DNA of 64,000 nt from Lactobacillus gallinarum DSM 10532 = JCM 2011 (lineage in GTDB: Bacteria; Bacillota; Bacilli; Lactobacillales; Lactobacillaceae), in the NCBI RefSeq assembly GCF_001434975.1, contig NZ_AZEL01000047.1, positions 18,105 to 82,104 on the forward strand, written 5' to 3'. Under the pieces are notes generated by a model, which was not told the DNA's origin, searched no databases, and saw only the letters and a program-made list of their open reading frames with translations. The translations under genes and the position numbers were made by a program. Within the stretch, counting starts at the first letter, position 1. Each line of letters opens with the position of its first letter. Positions 60,062 to 64,000 of the stretch are shown one piece after another.

Positions 60062-62083
60062 TTATTTTGTTTTCGCAGTGGAATAATCCTTAGGTTTAAT
60101 CCGCTTAATGTAAGATGGATTTGGTTTACCTAAGATTAATGGTACACGTTCAATGACGGTATCTGCGTATTCCAAACCGAACCATGAAGCAGGGTTAGAA
60201 GACAAGTTTTGCAAACGAACACGAGCTTCGACTAACCATTTTTCATAACCAACTAATTGAGTTTGAGGACTGATGACATCGTTAACGATAACGAATGAGA
60301 AGTCACCGACATCACGTCCAGGAGTAGTAGTGTATTCCTGTGGTTGTGGTTCGATTGTGCCGTCAGCGATTAAATCGTGAACGATTTGACGAATGTAGAC
60401 ATTCACACTAGTTTGCTTCTTGAAACCTAAGTATAGCTGAATGTTAATTACGTTCTTAGTACCGTAGGTATTAACGGCATATTCAGCGGTAAATGGTTCG
60501 TTGGTTACATTAACGGTAACGAACCAGTAAGCCTTAGCACGCTTTGGACGTTTATCCAAAATAGAGTACAAGATTTCACGTTTAATAAACTTATTGTACT
60601 TAACGTTAGCCATGTAAACCAAGTTAGTAGCGTAAGTTGGGTAATCCTCATCGTGACTCAAGTTGGTAAGCATATCGGTATATTCGTCTAAGCGAACATA
60701 AGCATTTCTAGATTCACGTTTATCACGAACCTTGTTACCGTAGTACCAAACATACATGATGAAGCCGATTACACCAGCGATGAAGAGTGATACGTAACCA
60801 CCGTGGGTGAACTTGGTTAAACTTGAGATCATGAACATAATGTCAAGAACACCGAAGAAGATCAAGAAGATCCAGTTCCAAAGTGGGTTAATTTTCTTCA
60901 ATACTAACCATTCATAAAGCAAGATGGTAGTTGCAAGCATTGAAATCGTGATGGAAAGACCATAGGCTGCTTCCATGTGAGCAGAAGTTTGGAAGTACAA
61001 AACGATTGCGATAGTAGCAACACAGATTCCTTTATTGATGGAAGGAATATAGATCTGACCTTTTTCTGTTGATGGATAATCGATATTCATTCTTGGCAAG
61101 AACTTAAGTCCACTGGCTTCAGCGACCAAAGTGAATGATCCGGTGATCAAAGCCTGTGAAGCAATAACAGCGGCAACAGTAGCCAAGATGATAGCGAACA
61201 ATCTGATGTTGATTGGAATCATTTCATAGAATGGATTAAGCACGCCGCCGTCAGCAGGACGGAAAGTTGGATTGTTCAAAATCCAAACACCTTGACCAAA
61301 GTAGTTGAGTGACAAGCAAACAAATACAAATGGCCATGAACCGATGATGTTCTTTTTACCAACGTGTCCTACATCAGAGTAAAGAGCTTCAGCACCAGTA
61401 GTAGCCAGGAAGATTGATCCTAAGATAAAGATTCCGGCTTTATTATAAGGGCTGAAGAGTAACTTAATGGCATAAACTGGGTTAATCGCTTGAATGATTG
61501 ACCAATCGCCAGCCATGTTGATAACACCCATGACGCCTAAGAAGGTGAACCAGATAAACATGATAGGGCCGAATGCTTTACCGATGATACTGGTTCCCAT
61601 CTTTTGAATAGAGAAGAGCACCAGCAGGATAATTACGGTAATCATGATTACCATTTCCTGGGTAGAAACAGGAACATCGCCACCAAATTGAAGACCTTTT
61701 AACCCTTCAATCGCGGTGGTGACAGTTACGGCTGGAGTTAACGTACCATCGGCTAAGATGGCAGCCCCACCGATCAAAGCAGGCAATACCAGCCATTTGG
61801 CTCTCTTTCTAACCAAAGTATACAGAGCAAAAATACCACCTTCACCATGGTTGGTTGCTTTTAGCGCAATCAAAACCGTTTGTAAGGTAGTTAGTAGTGT
61901 CACGGTCCAAAGAACCAAAGAAATGGAACCGATGATGAAATCGCGGTTAACATTTCCGATACCGCCATTGCCTTCGACAATAGACTTCATAACATAAAGT
62001 GGACTAGTACCGATATCGCCATAGACAATACCAATGGCGATCAGCAAGCCAGCCGCGCTCATACGTTTTGACTTAGTATTCAT
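60062..62083 (-). CDS. kup: KUP-type potassium uptake protein
   Basis: 673 residues; GGGAGAT precedes ATG 62083. It begins with LIAIGIVYGDIGTSPLYVMKS and has about twelve helices with GGIFALYTLVRKRAK, TTGAEALYSDVGHVGKKNI, and GSFTLVAEASGLKFLPR, all typical of KUP/HAK transporters. The C-terminal about 220 residues are cytoplasmic and unlike E. coli Kup in detail. K+/H+ symport into the cell. A single gene; upstream is a 52-bp palindrome. Confidence 0.94.
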   Translation of the reverse strand: MNTKSKRMSAAGLLIAIGIVYGDIGTSPLYVMKSIVEGNGGIGNVNRDFIIGSISLVLWTVTLLTTLQTVLIALKATNHGEGGIFALYTLVRKRAKWLVLPALIGGAAILADGTLTPAVTVTTAIEGLKGLQFGGDVPVSTQEMVIMITVIILLVLFSIQKMGTSIIGKAFGPIMFIWFTFLGVMGVINMAGDWSIIQAINPVYAIKLLFSPYNKAGIFILGSIFLATTGAEALYSDVGHVGKKNIIGSWPFVFVCLSLNYFGQGVWILNNPTFRPADGGVLNPFYEMIPINIRLFAIILATVAAVIASQALITGSFTLVAEASGLKFLPRMNIDYPSTEKGQIYIPSINKGICVATIAIVLYFQTSAHMEAAYGLSITISMLATTILLYEWLVLKKINPLWNWIFLIFFGVLDIMFMISSLTKFTHGGYVSLFIAGVIGFIMYVWYYGNKVRDKRESRNAYVRLDEYTDMLTNLSHDEDYPTYATNLVYMANVKYNKFIKREILYSILDKRPKRAKAYWFVTVNVTNEPFTAEYAVNTYGTKNVINIQLYLGFKKQTSVNVYIRQIVHDLIADGTIEPQPQEYTTTPGRDVGDFSFVIVNDVISPQTQLVGYEKWLVEARVRLQNLSSNPASWFGLEYADTVIERVPLILGKPNPSYIKRIKPKDYSTAKTK

Positions 62084-62233
62084 TTATATATCTCCCACAA
62101 ATAAATTGTAGCTATTAATAAAAAAAGAAAATGCCACGATGACATTTTCCTTTTAATACATTCATTTTCGTCTATTTTAGTTCACATTGCAAGTAAAATA
62201 ATTATGTTTTAATTTTGGGTTTAAAAAAGCAGA

Positions 62234-62285
62234 GTGTTCAATATAACTGACAAAATTTGCGCTTTTTGTCAGTTATACTGAACAC
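62234..62285. repeat. 52-bp palindrome (long inverted repeat)
   Basis: GTGTTCA-A-TATAACTGACAAAA (62234 on) is inverted as TTTTGTCAGTTATA-C-TGAACAC (to 62285): a 22-bp imperfect stem with an 8-nt loop and one mismatch. It lacks an immediate T-run, so it is not a simple terminator. It stands between kup and the gene at 62353. Two fused ends of a transposable element or a MITE-like relic, or a transcribed regulatory hairpin, are possible. Confidence 0.7.
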
Positions 62286-62312
62286 CCTTCTCAATTGAAT
62301 ATATTTGAACAC

Positions 62313-62344
62313 AAAAAAAGACTCCCAAATCGAGAGCCTTTTTC
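62313..62344 (-). terminator. Terminator after the acidic protein gene
   Basis: AAAAAG-CTC pairs with GAG-CTTTTT (one G-T) on the minus strand followed by T-run. Confidence 0.65.
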
Positions 62345-62352
62345 AATATAAA

Positions 62353-62790
62353 TTATGAAAGTGATGAAGAAATCTTAGCACGTTGTTCTTCATACCACTT
62401 GTCCCATGCTTCGTAAGTAAGCATGTCTTCTGGCTTAACACCGGTCTTTTCAACCATTACATCAAGTAAGTTCTTAAAGTTGTAATCATGGTATTGCAAA
62501 ACGTGTTCAACCAACTTCTTACGTGGGAAGTGGATGTTGTTCAAGAGATAACTGTTAATATCAACCATGTTGTGATTTTCATCGTAAAGGTTGATGATTT
62601 CAAGGTCATCTTCATCAAATTGAGCAATGTAGAAGTTAGCGAAGACCTTCAAGTAATCAGGTTGTTCCTTGAATTCTTCCTTAGGCATAGTAGTCTTATT
62701 AGCTTCTGGCATTACGACTTTAAGATCGTCGTTTTCTTCTTCTGTTTCTTTATATGCTTGTGCTTGAGCGTTCTTTTCTTCTTCAGTCAA
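62353..62790 (-). CDS. Acidic cytoplasmic protein of unknown function, 145 residues
   Basis: TTG 62790 is chosen because AAAGGGGT lies seven bases upstream; a longer frame to 62868 has no ribosome binding site. The N-terminal 45 residues are low complexity and acidic (EEEKNAQAQAYKETEEEND), followed by a folded-looking part (DYLKVFANFYIAQFDEDDLEII, then INSYLLNNIHFPRKKLVEHVLQ). No domain recognised. Confidence 0.6.
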   Translation of the reverse strand: MTEEEKNAQAQAYKETEEENDDLKVVMPEANKTTMPKEEFKEQPDYLKVFANFYIAQFDEDDLEIINLYDENHNMVDINSYLLNNIHFPRKKLVEHVLQYHDYNFKNLLDVMVEKTGVKPEDMLTYEAWDKWYEEQRAKISSSLS

Positions 62791-62907
62791 AGTTGTTACC
62801 CCTTTATTTAGAAAATAAATAGATGCAAAATCAATAATAATTCTACCGACTTCTGCAAATAAAAGCAAATTTAACTGCTTTTAGGAAATTTCTTTAACAA
62901 TGTTTGC

Positions 62908-62937
62908 TTGTGAACGTATATTTGGATTTAGTATAAT
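62908..62937 (+). promoter_or_regulatory. Promoter of the small-toxin transcript
   Basis: TTGTGA (62908), 18-nt spacer, TATAAT (62932-62937). About 105 nt of leader separate it from the toxin GTG. Confidence 0.65.
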
Positions 62938-63016
62938 TTTAGCCGTAGAAAAGCTGAAGTGGTGGCTATCCCGGAAGGGGATGGTGCTTATGAGTAAATT
63001 TTAACTCATACTTGCA

Positions 63017-63035
63017 TCTCCTAATAGAAAGGAGA
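63017..63035 (+). promoter_or_regulatory. Hairpin hiding the toxin ribosome binding site
   Basis: TCTCCT (63017-63022) pairs with AGGAGA (63030-63035), which contains the Shine-Dalgarno sequence of the toxin ORF. An upstream hairpin ATGAGT...ACTCAT is in the same leader. Such sequestration is characteristic of type I toxin mRNAs. Confidence 0.6.
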
Positions 63036-63042
63036 AGCCTTC

Positions 63043-63153
63043 GTGTCTGTTGCAGATGCGTTGCAACTAATGTTAGAATTCGGCACATTTGTCGTTACTC
63101 TAATTGCATTAGTTGTTGAGTTGATTAAGTTTTTTGATCAACGAAAAAAATAA
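63043..63153 (+). CDS. Holin-like small hydrophobic toxin of a putative type I toxin-antitoxin system
   Basis: 36 residues, GTG 63043 to TAA 63153, with AAAGGAG eight bases upstream. The product is an acidic-start short helix followed by a single membrane span (FVVTLIALVVELIKFF) and a basic tail (DQRKK). The pattern MSVADALQLMLEFGTFVVTL corresponds to the holin-like toxin family (MSTYEALxLMIxFGxFIxxLI). Long leader, hidden ribosome binding site and a strong hairpin right after the gene match known Firmicute type I loci. Antitoxin RNA would be antisense to this region. Confidence 0.75.
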   Translation: MSVADALQLMLEFGTFVVTLIALVVELIKFFDQRKK

Positions 63154-63184
63154 CTGCTTTGGCTGTGCAGAGCCGGCAGTTATT
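63149..63184 (+). terminator. Strong hairpin overlapping the toxin stop codon
   Basis: AATAACTGC (63149-63157) pairs with GCAGTTATT (63176-63184) and encloses GGCT/AGCC. It overlaps the toxin stop codon. It lacks a T-run on this strand, so it may be an RNA-stability or antisense-pairing structure rather than a classical terminator. Confidence 0.6.
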
Positions 63185-63230
63185 GAATAAGTAACAATAT
63201 TTGATAGCACCGCTTACGCGATTCTACATT

Positions 63231-63262
63231 AAGAGGTTGGCTTATTTGCCGACCTCTTTTTC
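63231..63262 (+). terminator. Terminator downstream of the toxin locus
   Basis: GAGGTTGGC pairs with GCCGACCTC (one mismatch) with a 6-nt loop, then TTTTT. Confidence 0.85.
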
Positions 63263-63298
63263 ATTACATATTATAGCAAGTTCATAGACCCGCAGCAA

Positions 63299-63709
63299 TT
63301 ACTTATTATCTGAATCATCTGAACTCTGGGTGCTTGATGATTGCGCGCTGCTAGAAGATTGATTAGATTGGCTGCTTGATTGTTTGGTACTACTTGAAGA
63401 ACTAGATTGAGCATCGGCATCCTTGTCGCTAGATGAAGATGAAGCAGAACTAGATTGTTTGTCCTTATCTTGATGATCCTTATTCTTGTCCTTGTCGGAA
63501 CTGCTAGAGCCGGAAGTATCTGAACTTGAATTAGAATTCTCGTCTACATCAGCAGAATTACTATTTTTCTCCTTAGTATTGGACTTCATATTAGAATTGC
63601 TCTGACTGTTGCGTTGAACGGCATTATTGTGACTAACATAGGCGCCAGCGCCACCTCCGCCAATCAAAAACATAGCAAAAATCGCACCCCAAAAGATTAA
63701 TTTCTTCAT
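63299..63709 (-). CDS. Ser-rich low-complexity membrane-anchored protein
   Basis: 136 residues from ATG 63709 (GGGAGAGAG upstream). A signal-anchor (LIFWGAIFAMFLIGGGGAG) is followed by an extracellular tail composed almost only of Ser, Asp, Lys, Asn and Gln, with tracts of up to six Ser. No LPXTG or lipobox. Such flexible, possibly glycosylated tails occur in surface proteins of lactobacilli. Function unknown; length is likely variable between strains. Confidence 0.65.
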   Translation of the reverse strand: MKKLIFWGAIFAMFLIGGGGAGAYVSHNNAVQRNSQSNSNMKSNTKEKNSNSADVDENSNSSSDTSGSSSSDKDKNKDHQDKDKQSSSASSSSSDKDADAQSSSSSSTKQSSSQSNQSSSSAQSSSTQSSDDSDNK

Positions 63710-63829
63710 TAAAAATCTCTCTCCCATGTATTTTGTGAATTAGGTTCAGCGAGAACCTTGATTGCTAAATTATAGTTTAAGGCATTTCGGTAAAAAAGGA
63801 TAAATAGAAGATTTACTTTTAACTAATAG

Positions 63830-64000
63830 TCAACTACCCTAGACTGAAGTCTAGGGCTTAGTGGCTCGCTAGCTTGTGCTAACCAGAACACCAACTTGCT
63901 TAGATACGGATTTGACTTGTCACTAATAATCTCGCAACTATTAGCGATAGAGGTCGTCTAATTACCAAAGCCTTTTGAGTCCGCGAGTTGCTAACGGACT
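63830..64000 (-). mobile_element. Probable right end of an IS200/IS605-type element (continues past the window)
   Basis: CCCTAGACT and AGTCTAGGG (63837-63856) form a 9-bp perfect hairpin followed by GCTTAGTGGC, the kind of subterminal hairpin that ends IS200/IS605-family elements carrying tnpB. Further hairpins follow, e.g. CTAATA...TATTAG near 63925 and AGTCCG...CGGACT at 63978-64000. The structured stretch is compatible with a guide RNA (omega RNA) lying 3' of a tnpB gene on the minus strand beyond the window. No transposase coding sequence is visible in the window, so the assignment is tentative. Confidence 0.45.

Noticed and set aside
62488..62811. Plus-strand ORF of 107 codons
   Set aside because: Antisense to the acidic protein with a good ribosome binding site; composition is that of a shadow frame.
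1..64000. rRNA, tRNA genes and CRISPR arrays
   Set aside because: No rRNA-like blocks, no tRNA cloverleaf with TTCRANY-type arm, and no regularly spaced direct repeats were noticed by eye; a covariance search was not possible.

Overview
The window is low-GC DNA with dense, short-spaced operons, strong AGGAGG-type ribosome binding sites and hairpin/T-run terminators. The gene set points to a Lactobacillus of the acidophilus/helveticus/crispatus group: N-deoxyribosyltransferase, PepO endopeptidase, an AsnB/AsnH-like amidotransferase beside a D-aspartate ligase, NrdD/NrdG, KUP, viroplasmin-type RNase H and fused binding-protein/permease amino-acid transporters. The species cannot be fixed from the sequence alone. 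I see no rRNA, tRNA or CRISPR array.

Layout. 0-7.4 kb: the start of an anion transporter, a HesB-like protein, a membrane glycerophosphodiesterase, a tiny basic protein, then a compact four-gene exopolysaccharide-type operon (degenerate GGDEF membrane protein, small membrane protein, processive GT2 synthase, GH8 hydrolase) and a decayed OFA-family transporter. 7.6-12.9 kb: a YfbR-like HD phosphohydrolase abutting an HNH nuclease, a double DUF805 protein, and an amino-acid ABC transporter behind a lysine riboswitch. 13-20 kb: alkylation-repair-flavoured genes (alkyladenine glycosylase, an Ogt-like protein without the catalytic Cys, sirtuin) with TerC, cardiolipin synthase, a DUF915 hydrolase and RNase H. 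20-32 kb: DUF1002 protein, glycosyltransferase, hydrolase with an Asp nucleophile position, PRPP synthetase, TetR plus membrane protein, a second amino-acid ABC transporter whose ATPase is split by a -1 shift at A AAA AAG, a CAP-domain protein, Ddl and a MerR-like coiled-coil protein.

32-45 kb: YibE/F pair with an esterase, a large multidomain GH31 enzyme, N-deoxyribosyltransferase, orphan PTS IIA, tyrosine phosphatase, UspA, and a PhnDCEE transporter behind a leader with two tandem terminators. 45-60 kb: Tag glycosylase, metallophosphoesterase, the asnB/asnH-D-Asp ligase pair (predicted cell-wall cross-bridge synthesis and amidation), anaerobic ribonucleotide reductase with paired NrdR boxes, a SufT-like/DUF1858 protein and a hemerythrin-PAS protein, an MFS transporter and PepO. 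60-64 kb: KUP, a 52-bp palindrome, an acidic protein, a candidate type I toxin-antitoxin locus, a Ser-rich surface protein and the edge of a probable IS200/IS605-type element.

The most interesting leads are the candidate type I toxin locus at 62.9-63.3 kb, the slippery-site ABC ATPase at 28.4 kb, the degenerate-GGDEF polysaccharide operon, the lysine-riboswitch-controlled transporter, the two-terminator phn leader and the HD-HNH gene pair. Start codons were set by ribosome binding sites, so several differ from the longest open frame.
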